Shown: positions 26,997 through 35,306 of the stretch, in pieces
How the letters are laid out: every line of letters starts with the position of its first letter
Position numbering within the stretch: position 1 is the first letter of the stretch
Origin: Pirellulaceae bacterium
Lineage (GTDB): Bacteria > Planctomycetota > Planctomycetia > Pirellulales > Pirellulaceae
Length of the DNA stretch: 64,000 nucleotides
Direction of reading: 5' to 3'
NCBI GenBank assembly: GCA_019636375.1
Contig: JAHBXS010000001.1
Span: forward strand, 620,001-684,000
Made by a program: the position numbers and the translations under genes
The notes under the pieces: model-generated
What the model was told of the DNA's origin: nothing
What the model saw: only the letters and a program-made list of their open reading frames with translations
The model's database searches: none

Positions 26997-27778
26997 AAGA
27001 AATTCGAGCCGAACGAGAAACGAGCGATCTGTCGGCGGCCATCGATTTGGCCGAGCGCGGACGCAGTGCCACCGGTGAATCGATTGCAATCGATCGACGA
27101 CTGTTCATGCAGTTTTTTGCCTTCACCAATTGCAACGACGTTCAAGCCGTTACCAAACAGGCCCAGCAGGAAAATTGGCAATCGGTGATCTATGAGGACA
27201 TCAATGACCCTCATGGATTCGGCGTCCTCAGTTTTTCGGAACATCCCGAGTACTTTGCCGAACAAATCAATCGGCGACTACGAGACCCTCAATGGCAAGG
27301 ATTGCGGCTATTGCCTGAACTGACGATGCTGGGCCGCACTTATACGCTCGGTTATGAGCCTGACTTAGTCGATACTCTTCTCACTCGCCCTATCGAACGC
27401 GTGTGCAATCCGATGACTCCCTGGGCAGTCTGGTATCCGGTTCGGCGCACAGGTGCATTCTTGCAACAGCCGGCCGAAGAGCAACGGAAAATGTTAATGG
27501 AACACGGCGGCATCGGTCATGCGTTTGGTAAAGCGGGTTTGGCCACAGACATTCGGCTCGCTTGTCACGGGCTGTGTCGCGCCGATATGGATTTTGTAGT
27601 AGGGCTGATCGGCGAAAAACTGTTTCCACTCTCGGCCCTCGTTCAACGAATGCGAAAAACCAGGCAAACCGCCGAGTTCATCGAAAATATGGGCCCGTTC
27701 TTTGTGGGACGCGCTATTTATCAACCCGACCCCACAGCAATTATCGAGGCGATTAAGAATGAATCCAACCACCGCTGA
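26978..27778 (+). CDS. hemQ: Coproheme decarboxylase-like (chlorite dismutase family) HemQ
   Basis: The 266-residue product belongs to the chlorite dismutase superfamily. It has the central Trp-Tyr-Pro-Val-Arg-Arg motif near residue 152, where the Tyr is the radical site in coproheme decarboxylases, and a Glu-His-Gly-Gly-Ile-Gly motif that supplies the haem-ligand histidine. Its place inside a haem operon, between hemB and hemE, argues for coproheme decarboxylase rather than true chlorite dismutase. In the coproporphyrin-dependent route this enzyme makes protohaem from iron coproporphyrin III. It overlaps hemB by 19 bp and hemE by 20 bp. Confidence 0.85.
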   Translation: MAETKLKEIRAERETSDLSAAIDLAERGRSATGESIAIDRRLFMQFFAFTNCNDVQAVTKQAQQENWQSVIYEDINDPHGFGVLSFSEHPEYFAEQINRRLRDPQWQGLRLLPELTMLGRTYTLGYEPDLVDTLLTRPIERVCNPMTPWAVWYPVRRTGAFLQQPAEEQRKMLMEHGGIGHAFGKAGLATDIRLACHGLCRADMDFVVGLIGEKLFPLSALVQRMRKTRQTAEFIENMGPFFVGRAIYQPDPTAIIEAIKNESNHR

Positions 27779-28844
27779 AATGCCCATGTCGATCCACGAG
27801 CAATTGAATGATTCGACCTTTCTGCGAGCTTGTCGCCGCGAGCCAACCAACCACACGCCGATTTGGTTCATGCGGCAAGCCGGACGATACATGCCGGAGT
27901 ATCGCGCCATCCGCGAGCGGCACTCAATGCTGGAAGTGATCCAGACGCCGGAGTTAGCGGCAGAAGTCACCCTGCAACCGATTAACGCGTTCGGATTCGA
28001 CGCCGCGATCATCTTTTCGGATATTCTCCCTCCGTTGATCGGGATGGGATTAGACGTTCAATTTGTTAAAGGCGAAGGGCCGGTAATCTCCAATCCATTG
28101 AGAAATACGCGAGATATCGACCGTCTTGGGACTCCGCCCGCGAACGAAACAATGAACGGTACATTAGAGGCGATTTCGATCGTGGCACCGGAGTTGGCCT
28201 CGCGTGGCGTACCCCTGATCGGTTTTGCCGGAGCCCCGTTTACTCTCGCTTGTTACTCGATCGAAGGTCGCGGTTCAAAGCTGTTCGAAACGCCCAAGAA
28301 AATGATGTTTCGCGAACCGGCCGCGTGGCGACGGCTGATGGATAAGTTGGTGATCGTCGTAGGAGACTATTTGCTGGAACAAGTCAAACGAGGAGCGTCG
28401 GCGTTGCAAGTGTTTGACTCGTGGGCGGGTGTCTTATCGGCCGCCGATTACGAGCGTTACGTTTTGCCGTTCAATCGGAAACTGTTTGAGAAAATCGCCG
28501 CAACTGGCGTGCCGACGATTAACTTTAGTACTGGGACCAGTTCTTATCTGGACCGAGTCGCATCCGCTGGCGGTCACGTCGTTGGCGTCGATTGGAGAAT
28601 GCCGCTCGATCAAGCCTGGAACCTGATCGGGACGGATCGAGCGATTCAAGGAAATTTGGAACCGGTTGCTTTGTTCGCTCCCTGGCGCGAACTGCGAGCC
28701 CATGTCGATGCAGTGCTACATGCCGCCAACGGCAGACCGGGACACATTTTTAACTTGGGACACGGAATTTTACCTGAAACGCCAATGGATACCGTGCGGC
28801 GAGTCATTGAATATGTCCATGAACAAACGGAGTCGCAAACATGA
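27759..28844 (+). CDS. hemE: Uroporphyrinogen decarboxylase
   Basis: It removes four carboxyl groups to give coproporphyrinogen III. The N-terminal Thr-Pro-Ile-Trp-Phe-Met-Arg-Gln-Ala-Gly-Arg-Tyr motif is the family signature, and the substrate-binding Asp is in Phe-Ser-Asp-Ile-Leu. A Phe-Asp-Ser-Trp-Ala-Gly motif and the final Gly-His-Gly-Ile-Leu-Pro motif are intact. The start at 27759 has a GAGG site 9 nt upstream and gives 361 residues; ATGs at 27780 and 27786 are alternatives, the latter outside hemQ. Its stop overlaps hemH by 4 bp. Confidence 0.95.
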   Translation: MNPTTAEMPMSIHEQLNDSTFLRACRREPTNHTPIWFMRQAGRYMPEYRAIRERHSMLEVIQTPELAAEVTLQPINAFGFDAAIIFSDILPPLIGMGLDVQFVKGEGPVISNPLRNTRDIDRLGTPPANETMNGTLEAISIVAPELASRGVPLIGFAGAPFTLACYSIEGRGSKLFETPKKMMFREPAAWRRLMDKLVIVVGDYLLEQVKRGASALQVFDSWAGVLSAADYERYVLPFNRKLFEKIAATGVPTINFSTGTSSYLDRVASAGGHVVGVDWRMPLDQAWNLIGTDRAIQGNLEPVALFAPWRELRAHVDAVLHAANGRPGHIFNLGHGILPETPMDTVRRVIEYVHEQTESQT

Positions 28845-29797
28845 CAACCGCCTCAGCTACTGGAACTTTGGGACTACTAGTAATGGCCTACGGAGGACCG
28901 GATTCCCTGGATGATATCGCGGGATTCTTGGCCGACATTCGCGCCGGTCGCCCCACTCCGCGACATGTGTTGGATGAAATCACGGAAAATTATCGCCAAA
29001 TCGGCGGCAGTTCGCCGTTGCTGAAACGCAGCCAGGAGCAAGTCGCGGCTCTTACCGAAAATCTGGCGAGTCGCACGTCTCGCAAATTCAAGACCTATCT
29101 CGGTATGCGGCATTGGGCTCCCTGGATCGAGGAGACGGTGGCGGAAATGCTCGACGACGGCATCGAACAAGCCGTCGCAATCGTCTTGGCCCCGCACTAC
29201 AGTTCGATGAGTATCGCCAAATATCAAGGCCGCGTTCGTGACGCTTTGGAACTATACCGTGGCCACATTGATTTTCGGTTCGTCGATAGCTTTTTCGATC
29301 ACCCAAACTTGATCCAAGCTTTTGCGAAACGGATTCGCACCGGGCTGACCGAATGGGACGAGCAAGATCGAGGCTCGGTGCATGTCGTAATGAGTGCCCA
29401 CAGTTTGCCAGTGCGGATTTTGAAACAAGGTGACCCTTACCCCGACCAATTTCAAAAAACGGCAGAATTGATTGCCGAAGCCTGTCAGTTGACTTCAGAA
29501 CAGTGGAGTTGGTGCTACCAATCGGCGGGGCGCAGTCCGGAACCTTGGTTGGGGCCGCAACTCGACGAGCATTTGCAAACGTTGGCCGAACGAAACATCA
29601 AAAACGTGATGTCCGTTCCAATCGGGTTTGTCTCGGATCACGTCGAAATTCAATTCGACATCGACATCAACGCGCAGCGAACGGCGCAGGAACTGGGGAT
29701 TTGTCTCAAGCGACCACCCGCACTCAACGACGACCCCGACTTCATTGAAACGCTCGCCCAATCGGTGCTCCGCGCTGCAGGAGATTGGTTCGATTGA
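28841..29797 (+). CDS. hemH: Ferrochelatase (probably coproporphyrin III type)
   Basis: It inserts ferrous iron into a porphyrin. The 318-residue product has the catalytic His in Met-Ser-Ala-His-Ser-Leu-Pro and the Glu in Ser-Asp-His-Val-Glu-Ile-Gln. Gln-Ser-Ala-Gly-Arg-Ser-Pro-Glu-Pro-Trp-Leu-Gly is also present. Together with hemQ in the same operon, the likely substrate is coproporphyrin III (CpfC role) rather than protoporphyrin IX, but the sequence seen here does not prove that. It overlaps hemE by 4 bp and hemY by 4 bp. Confidence 0.92.
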   Translation: MTTASATGTLGLLVMAYGGPDSLDDIAGFLADIRAGRPTPRHVLDEITENYRQIGGSSPLLKRSQEQVAALTENLASRTSRKFKTYLGMRHWAPWIEETVAEMLDDGIEQAVAIVLAPHYSSMSIAKYQGRVRDALELYRGHIDFRFVDSFFDHPNLIQAFAKRIRTGLTEWDEQDRGSVHVVMSAHSLPVRILKQGDPYPDQFQKTAELIAEACQLTSEQWSWCYQSAGRSPEPWLGPQLDEHLQTLAERNIKNVMSVPIGFVSDHVEIQFDIDINAQRTAQELGICLKRPPALNDDPDFIETLAQSVLRAAGDWFD

Positions 29798-31248
29798 GTA
29801 CCACCGACGAGATTTCCACCGATGAAAGGATCGATCAACAAGGCGTGATTAAAATCGCCATTATCGGCGGAGGTATCAGTGGTTTAGCAGCTGCATACGA
29901 ACTCGAACGATTGGATGAGCGGCAGAGAATCCAAATTTATTTGTTCGAAAAAAGCGAACGGCTTGGTGGAAAAATCCACACGGAGCACCGTGATGATCTC
30001 GTACTCGAAACCGGTGCCGAGAGCTTTTTGGTGCGGAAGCCAGCGGCAATGGAATGGTGCCGCGAACTCGGCATCACAGATCAATTGCAGGGAACTCGGC
30101 TCGATAGCCGCCGCACGTTTGTGTTGTCAGGAGGACGCCTCCATCGACTACCCGAAGGGTTAAGTGGATTTGTACCCTCGAAACTGGGGCCATTATTTCG
30201 CTCTTCTTTATTGTCCGTGACAGGAAAACTGCGGGCGGCGTGCGATTTTTTTATCCCGGCGGACCGGCTGCAACGTGATGAGTCTTTGGAGTCGTTCATG
30301 GTTCGCCGCATGGGGCATGAGGTTTATCAAAAACTAGCGGAGCCCCTAATGTGCGGAATTTATGCGGGACGGGGCAATGAACTCAGCTTGGCCGCAACTT
30401 TTCCTGAACTGCGACAGTTAGAGCAGAAATATGGGAGTCTTATTCGCGGACTGTGGAACCGTACTCGGGGCAAAGAAACGGCCGACTCAACTGAAACGCC
30501 GTTCAAGACGTTTCGCCACGGGATGACGACTCTGGTACAGGCGGCTGAACAACGGCTCACTCGTACTCGAATTGTCAAGAATCGCGATGTCATTCAACTC
30601 GCTCGGCGAACATCTGGATGGGACGTTTATTTTGGAACCGGGAAATTTGACAGCTTTAACGCGATCATTTCGGCCGTGCCCTCGTTTGTGTTGGCAGGCA
30701 TGATCAAATCAACCGCATCCAATTTGGTAAAAAACTTGAACGATATTCCCCACGTCTCAACGGCTACAATCAACTTGTGGTACAACGCGAAACAGTTCGA
30801 TGGCGATGTCCATGGATACGGGTTTGTTGTGCCGACACAAGAGCAACAACTCGTCACCGCAGTGACTTGGACTTCATCCAAACATCACCATCGCGCGGTG
30901 CCTGGCAAAGTTCTACTCCGCGCGTATGTGGGCCGGTCTGGACTTGAATTGCCCACAGAATTGGATGATGACAGTCTTATCGATCGAGTCCGTGCTGAGT
31001 TGCAACGTATGATGCGAATGCAAGCCGCTCCGCTGGGATGGCAAGTGACGCGTTGGCCACTGGGCTCCCCGCAATACACCATGGGGCATTTGGAACGTCT
31101 AGCGGCAATTGATTCAGAGTTGGCCCGATTGGGAAAGCTCTACCTCTGTGGTGCGTCTTATCGCGGCGTAGGAATTCCGGACTGCATCACCAGCGGTCGC
31201 GGGGCCGCCCGCAAACTCGTTGCTGAGTCAAGCAGCAAGACTAAATAG
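29794..31248 (+). CDS. hemY: Protoporphyrinogen/coproporphyrinogen oxidase, HemY type
   Basis: An FAD enzyme of 484 residues. The nucleotide-binding motif Ile-Ile-Gly-Gly-Gly-Ile-Ser-Gly-Leu is near residue 24, followed by Glu-Lys...Leu-Gly-Gly-Lys-Ile, and the C-terminal [14 protein letters not shown] motif is typical. In operons with hemQ it usually oxidises coproporphyrinogen III to coproporphyrin III. The TTG at 29794 is chosen: an AGGAG site lies about 10 nt upstream, and it makes the common TTGA overlap with the hemH stop. The TTG at 29785 would sit on the ribosome site. Confidence 0.9.
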   Translation: MSTTDEISTDERIDQQGVIKIAIIGGGISGLAAAYELERLDERQRIQIYLFEKSERLGGKIHTEHRDDLVLETGAESFLVRKPAAMEWCRELGITDQLQGTRLDSRRTFVLSGGRLHRLPEGLSGFVPSKLGPLFRSSLLSVTGKLRAACDFFIPADRLQRDESLESFMVRRMGHEVYQKLAEPLMCGIYAGRGNELSLAATFPELRQLEQKYGSLIRGLWNRTRGKETADSTETPFKTFRHGMTTLVQAAEQRLTRTRIVKNRDVIQLARRTSGWDVYFGTGKFDSFNAIISAVPSFVLAGMIKSTASNLVKNLNDIPHVSTATINLWYNAKQFDGDVHGYGFVVPTQEQQLVTAVTWTSSKHHHRAVPGKVLLRAYVGRSGLELPTELDDDSLIDRVRAELQRMMRMQAAPLGWQVTRWPLGSPQYTMGHLERLAAIDSELARLGKLYLCGASYRGVGIPDCITSGRGAARKLVAESSSKTK

Positions 31249-31259
31249 GAGCAAACAAA

Positions 31260-32552
31260 TTGAAATCAGAAAGATCAGAGCAACTTTTTCACTCTGCCCA
31301 AAAAATTCTCCCCGGCGGTGTGGATTCTCCCGTGCGAGCGTTTCGATCGGTCGGAGGTACGCCTCGATTCATTGCACGTGGTGCTGGGCCTTTTCTGTTT
31401 GACGTCGATGGTAATCGATACATCGACTATGTGCTGAGTTATGGGCCATTGGTATTGGGGCATGCTGACCCAGATGTCGTCGCAGCGATTCAGCGCGCCG
31501 CAGAGTTAGGAACTAGCTACGGCGCCCCGCACGAGGGCTCGTTGCAACTGGCCGAACTCATTCAGTCAATCATGCCCTCACTGGAGATGGTCCGCTTCGT
31601 CAATTCGGGAACGGAGGCCACGATGAGTGCCTTGCGCGTGGCTCGCGCGTTCACGAAACGGGAGCGAATCGTCAAGTTCTCGGGCGGATATCATGGTCAT
31701 GCAGATTGTTTGTTGGTCAGCGCGGGGTCGGGCGTTGCGACGTTTGGACTTCCCGATTCGCCGGGAGTAACGGCAGCGACTGCCGCCGATACGCTCACGC
31801 TCCCCTACAACAACTTGGACGCCGCCGAGCAATTGTTTGCCCAGTTTCCGCAACAAATTGCCGCCGTGATTGTCGAACCCGTGGCTGGGAACATGAATTT
31901 TGTTCCGCCGAGCGAGGGATTTTTGCCCGGACTGCGACGGCTATGTGATCAGCACGGAACGTTGCTCATTTTCGATGAAGTCATGACTGGGTTTCGAGTC
32001 CACCTCGGCGGCGCACAAACCTTGTTTGGCGTCACGCCTGATCTGACCGCATTGGGCAAGGTGATTGGTGGCGGCTTGCCCGTCGGAGCTTATGGTGGAC
32101 GACGCGAGATCATGTCCTTGATTGCTCCCGCCGGGCCGGTCTATCAAGCGGGCACGTTGTCCGGCAATCCGTTGGCAATGGCGGCCGGATTGGCGACGTT
32201 GCAAAAAATTCTGGCACCGAGTGTCTGGGAGGGATTTGATGCAACAGGAAATCAATTGTTGACGGGAATCGAAAAAGCGGCCCGCGATTTAGGAGTGCCG
32301 TTGGTCACAGCTCGGTTGGGCAGCATGTTCGGAGTATTTTTGGCTGATCGATACCCCACCTCCTGGGAATCAGCAAAGCAGCTAGACCATTCCCGATTCC
32401 CAACTCTGTTTCATGCGCTGTTGGACGAAGGAATCCACCTCGCCCCATCACCGTTCGAAGCTGCGTTCTTGTCCACCTCGCACGAACCGACTACCATCGC
32501 AGAGACCATCGCCGCTTGGCAACGGGCATTGACGAAAGTAATGTGTTCATGA
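31260..32552 (+). CDS. hemL: Glutamate-1-semialdehyde 2,1-aminomutase
   Basis: It converts glutamate-1-semialdehyde to 5-aminolevulinate, the step after HemA. The 430-residue class III aminotransferase has the opening [10 protein letters not shown] motif, Asn-Ser-Gly-Thr-Glu-Ala, Asp-Glu-Val-Met-Thr-Gly-Phe-Arg, and the PLP lysine in Leu-Gly-Lys-Val-Ile-Gly-Gly-Gly. The start is a TTG at 31260, with an AGGAG site 8 nt upstream. It ends the haem operon, 11 bp after hemY. Its last 96 bases are repeated at 42999-43094, and its stop overlaps the start of a broken sulfatase gene by 4 bp. Confidence 0.93.
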   Translation: MKSERSEQLFHSAQKILPGGVDSPVRAFRSVGGTPRFIARGAGPFLFDVDGNRYIDYVLSYGPLVLGHADPDVVAAIQRAAELGTSYGAPHEGSLQLAELIQSIMPSLEMVRFVNSGTEATMSALRVARAFTKRERIVKFSGGYHGHADCLLVSAGSGVATFGLPDSPGVTAATAADTLTLPYNNLDAAEQLFAQFPQQIAAVIVEPVAGNMNFVPPSEGFLPGLRRLCDQHGTLLIFDEVMTGFRVHLGGAQTLFGVTPDLTALGKVIGGGLPVGAYGGRREIMSLIAPAGPVYQAGTLSGNPLAMAAGLATLQKILAPSVWEGFDATGNQLLTGIEKAARDLGVPLVTARLGSMFGVFLADRYPTSWESAKQLDHSRFPTLFHALLDEGIHLAPSPFEAAFLSTSHEPTTIAETIAAWQRALTKVMCS

Positions 32553-32827
32553 GGAATAGAATCACGTTGTGAAACATCAAACAAATACGCCGATGTTGGC
32601 TGGAGTACTTTTGTGTTGTTTTTTGAATCGGCCTTTGCATCTCGCGATCCGCAGGAGCAACACCCTAACATTATCTTGATACTGGCCGACGATCTGGGGT
32701 ACGGCGATCTGGGATGCTACAACGATCAATCGAAAGTTGCGACTCCCTGCTTGGACCGATTGGCGAGCGAAGGAATTCGATTGACCGACGCCCATAGCCC
32801 TGTGATCGTTTGCACGCCGACACGGTA
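32457..32827 (+). repeat. Left copy of a long direct repeat flanking a 10-kb block
   Basis: These 371 bp match 42999-43371 in the same orientation with about 90% identity by eye and two single-base gaps. The repeat covers the last 96 bp of hemL, the hemL/sulfatase ATGA overlap and the first 275 bp or so of the sulfatase gene. The match starts at GAAGCTGCG and ends at CGGTA just after the sulfatase active-site motif; outside it the two flanks are unrelated. Confidence 0.9.
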
Positions 32828-32828
32828 G
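32549..32828 (+). pseudogene. Sulfatase gene fragment, truncated and frameshifted
   Basis: The fragment matches the first 93 codons of the intact sulfatase at 43091. It has a stop at codon 8, two single-base deletions relative to the intact copy (near 32586 and in a T-run near 32625), and ends in a TAG right after the Cys-Thr-Pro-Thr-Arg active-site motif, where the match also ends. The conserved [10 protein letters not shown]al motif is still readable in the last frame. The remaining 430 or so codons are absent here. The start overlaps the hemL stop, probably the ancestral arrangement. It is not functional. Confidence 0.88.
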
Positions 32829-33063
32829 TGAATGAGTTTGATCTACGGTAAGCGGCTCGTTTCCCAAGAGAAAGCAATGACGCACGGTCCGATTGATGAC
32901 TTGGAAAATCGCCACTTCATCAGATGAAAACACTTCCGCAACTTCCAATCAAGCCATGACAGAGGTTCCAAAATCGGGTCAAACTCGTCTCAAAACCATA
33001 TTAATTCAACGAATTTGACAGAAACCGTCAACAATACGCTGTGTCCCAATATTTTCCCTCATT

Positions 33064-35208
33064 TCATCGAACACGTTTTTTGCGACGACAGAATGCCAGC
33101 CATCCAGTAACCATACAAAACATCATGATTCCACTACCCGGTTCAGGTACGGCAGTATATAGTGCAATGTCATTACCGTTGCCGCCGGTATAGGTGATGA
33201 ACAGGTTACGGCCACTGAAGTTGCCGACCAGCGAGCCTTCTGCCAGGCCATTGAACTGACCAGACAGCGTCCCGCCCACGTCGCCGATCAGGTAATAGTC
33301 GTTGGCGCCCAGGGTGTGGCTCCCCAACAGACTCACCGACAACGATCCATCCAGGAACAAGTCGTTGAATACCGTAATCCGATCGAAGTCAACAGGATCG
33401 AGTCCGCCCAGTTCGATCAATAAACTCGAGGGCCCATTGAAAAACAGGGTTCCCTGAAAGGACAAATGCCCGGCCGATATTCCCGGCGCAATCGCTCCGA
33501 AGACATGCGTGTCTCCGTTGATTTGACCGCTACCAGCCAGGGTACCGTTGGTCAAAACGGTCGCGTCGTTTCCATTGGGCGCGAGGGCCAATTCCGATCC
33601 ATTGAGCACCAGCATCGCGTGTCCGCCACCACCCCCAATCATCAAGCTTCGGACATTGGCATCATTGGACGGTCCGGTGATTATTGAATTGGTTCCAGGA
33701 TCAATGAACACATCGTGTACTGCTGCAGGATTGAGGCCCAGCGTCCAGTTGTGGCCGGTGTCCCAGCTCCCGCTTCCACTATTGCGCCAGTGCAAATCGG
33801 GGGTCCAGAGCTGAATCGTTTCGTTTCCATTGGCCAGAACGGCCCGATAGGCGATTTGTCCAGGTTGATTCAGGGCGATCCTTGAGCCAACGAGGCCTGC
33901 AACGGTACTTCCTCCCAGGGAATCGCCAGTCCGAATGACCGTCAGATTGTCGATTCCGTCGCTCGTAAACAGTCCTTCGCCAGTGGGCAATCCACCCTGA
34001 GTTTCTGCCGTTGATGCGATGAATGCGACTTGACCTGCGTCATTCTGTGACAAACTGGTAGCAAAACTGGTTGAAAAGAAGCCGTTGCCATCAAAAGCGG
34101 CATCGCCCGTTCGCCCAATCCTGGTGATGCCGCCCGATGATGCGCGAAAAATTCCGACGTCGTTTTGACCAAGAACTCCCAGAAACGCAACCTGACCGTT
34201 GTTGTTTATGTCCTGCGCAGCGAAAGCCAGGAAACTGCCATTACCATCGGGCGAGGCCTGGCCCGAACGGGCGAATTGTGTAATGGTGGTGCCATCTCCG
34301 ACAAAAACGCCCCGCTCAATCAAACCGCTGCTGGTTCCGGAGATAGAAGCGATGAATGCAACTTGACCGGCATCGTTAATCGATGGCTGAAAATCATTGA
34401 CGTTCTCGAAGTCGCTGAAGGAGCCGTTGCCATCTGGCGCAGCCTGAAAAACGCGGGCAATTTGATTCAGGTTGACTCCATCACCACGAAACACTCCATT
34501 CGCTCCCCCTGAAACCCTGGAATAGAACGCCACTTGACCTGCTTCATTGATGACGCGACGGGTTGTTGTCGCCAGTCGGGGCTGCGTAAAAACGCTACTC
34601 CCGCCAGGCGCTGATTGACCTTGCTGAACAATCTGAACCAACCCGCCACCGCCGAATCGCTGAATGCTCTGGGTAAAGGACTCCTCAAAAAGAAATGGAA
34701 CCTGGCCACTGCCGTTGATCCCGGCGACACCGCCCACTTCGTTTCCGGCTCCTGCGGGTTCGGTAGCGACGATCGTCGTGGCATTTCCGTCCCAAAACCG
34801 GATTTCACGCAACGGGTCACCGCTGGATATCCCAATACCAACATCATAGGCGATACGCCCCGAATCGTTGATGTGTGACTGACCGAATCCGAATCCAAAG
34901 ACGTTGCTGTTCTTCCGGTCGACCTGAACCAGTCCTCCCGCTCCACCGCGATAGACTCCGCTGTTATCTGTCGTACCGCCACTGGTGCCCAGCATTCCCG
35001 AACTGGTAAACGACACTTGTCCGAAATTGTTGAGTTGTTCTCCAAAAACGGCCCCAAATGACCCATTGCCATCCGGGGCAGCGTCTCCCGTGCGAACAAT
35101 CGCTTCCGTTCGACTTTGAGCCCAGACCGATGGGCTGAACCAGGCCATGCAAATCAGCATGGTCAACAGAATGACGTTTGTAATCTTAAATTCGGGCTTG
35201 GCTTTCAT
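33064..35208 (-). CDS. PEP-CTERM surface protein with repeated Gly-Asn-Gly motifs
   Basis: The 714-residue product has a signal peptide (about residues 1-30) and a C-terminal PEP-CTERM tail (Val-Pro-Glu-Pro-Gly, hydrophobic helix, Arg-Arg-Lys-Lys). Residues 35-420 are tandem repeats of about 55-60 residues, each with Arg-Thr-Gly-Asp..Ala-Pro-Asp-Gly-Asn-Gly-Ser-Phe followed by Ile-Asn-Asn..Gly-Gln-Val-Ala-Phe, a pattern found in planctomycete choice-of-anchor surface proteins. The last 200 residues form a beta-helix-like domain shared with the next gene. It is probably surface displayed. It lies within the 10-kb block flanked by direct repeats. Confidence 0.7.
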   Translation of the reverse strand: MKAKPEFKITNVILLTMLICMAWFSPSVWAQSRTEAIVRTGDAAPDGNGSFGAVFGEQLNNFGQVSFTSSGMLGTSGGTTDNSGVYRGGAGGLVQVDRKNSNVFGFGFGQSHINDSGRIAYDVGIGISSGDPLREIRFWDGNATTIVATEPAGAGNEVGGVAGINGSGQVPFLFEESFTQSIQRFGGGGLVQIVQQGQSAPGGSSVFTQPRLATTTRRVINEAGQVAFYSRVSGGANGVFRGDGVNLNQIARVFQAAPDGNGSFSDFENVNDFQPSINDAGQVAFIASISGTSSGLIERGVFVGDGTTITQFARSGQASPDGNGSFLAFAAQDINNNGQVAFLGVLGQNDVGIFRASSGGITRIGRTGDAAFDGNGFFSTSFATSLSQNDAGQVAFIASTAETQGGLPTGEGLFTSDGIDNLTVIRTGDSLGGSTVAGLVGSRIALNQPGQIAYRAVLANGNETIQLWTPDLHWRNSGSGSWDTGHNWTLGLNPAAVHDVFIDPGTNSIITGPSNDANVRSLMIGGGGGHAMLVLNGSELALAPNGNDATVLTNGTLAGSGQINGDTHVFGAIAPGISAGHLSFQGTLFFNGPSSLLIELGGLDPVDFDRITVFNDLFLDGSLSVSLLGSHTLGANDYYLIGDVGGTLSGQFNGLAEGSLVGNFSGRNLFITYTGGNGNDIALYTAVPEPGSGIMMFCMVTGWLAFCRRKKRVR
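33221..33320 (-). repeat. 100-bp direct repeat, first copy (within PEP-CTERM gene)
   Basis: This segment matches 35467-35566 in the neighbouring PEP-CTERM gene with about three mismatches. It codes for the Tyr-Leu-Ile-Gly-Asp-Val-Gly-Gly...Gly-Asn-Phe region before the PEP-CTERM tail. DNA identity is much higher than in the rest of the two genes. Confidence 0.85.
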
Positions 35209-35306
35209 GAGACTGGCTCGCTAATACTGGTTTCAGGTCTGTGTCGTGAAATACGTGTTTTTTGTTTGACTTTGCTTCCAAACGGTAGATTACTTTTCCC
35301 TGTTGA

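Noticed and set aside
26978-27778. True chlorite dismutase
   Set aside because: The gene lies between hemB and hemE with overlaps on both sides and no perchlorate genes, so the coproheme decarboxylase role is much more likely.
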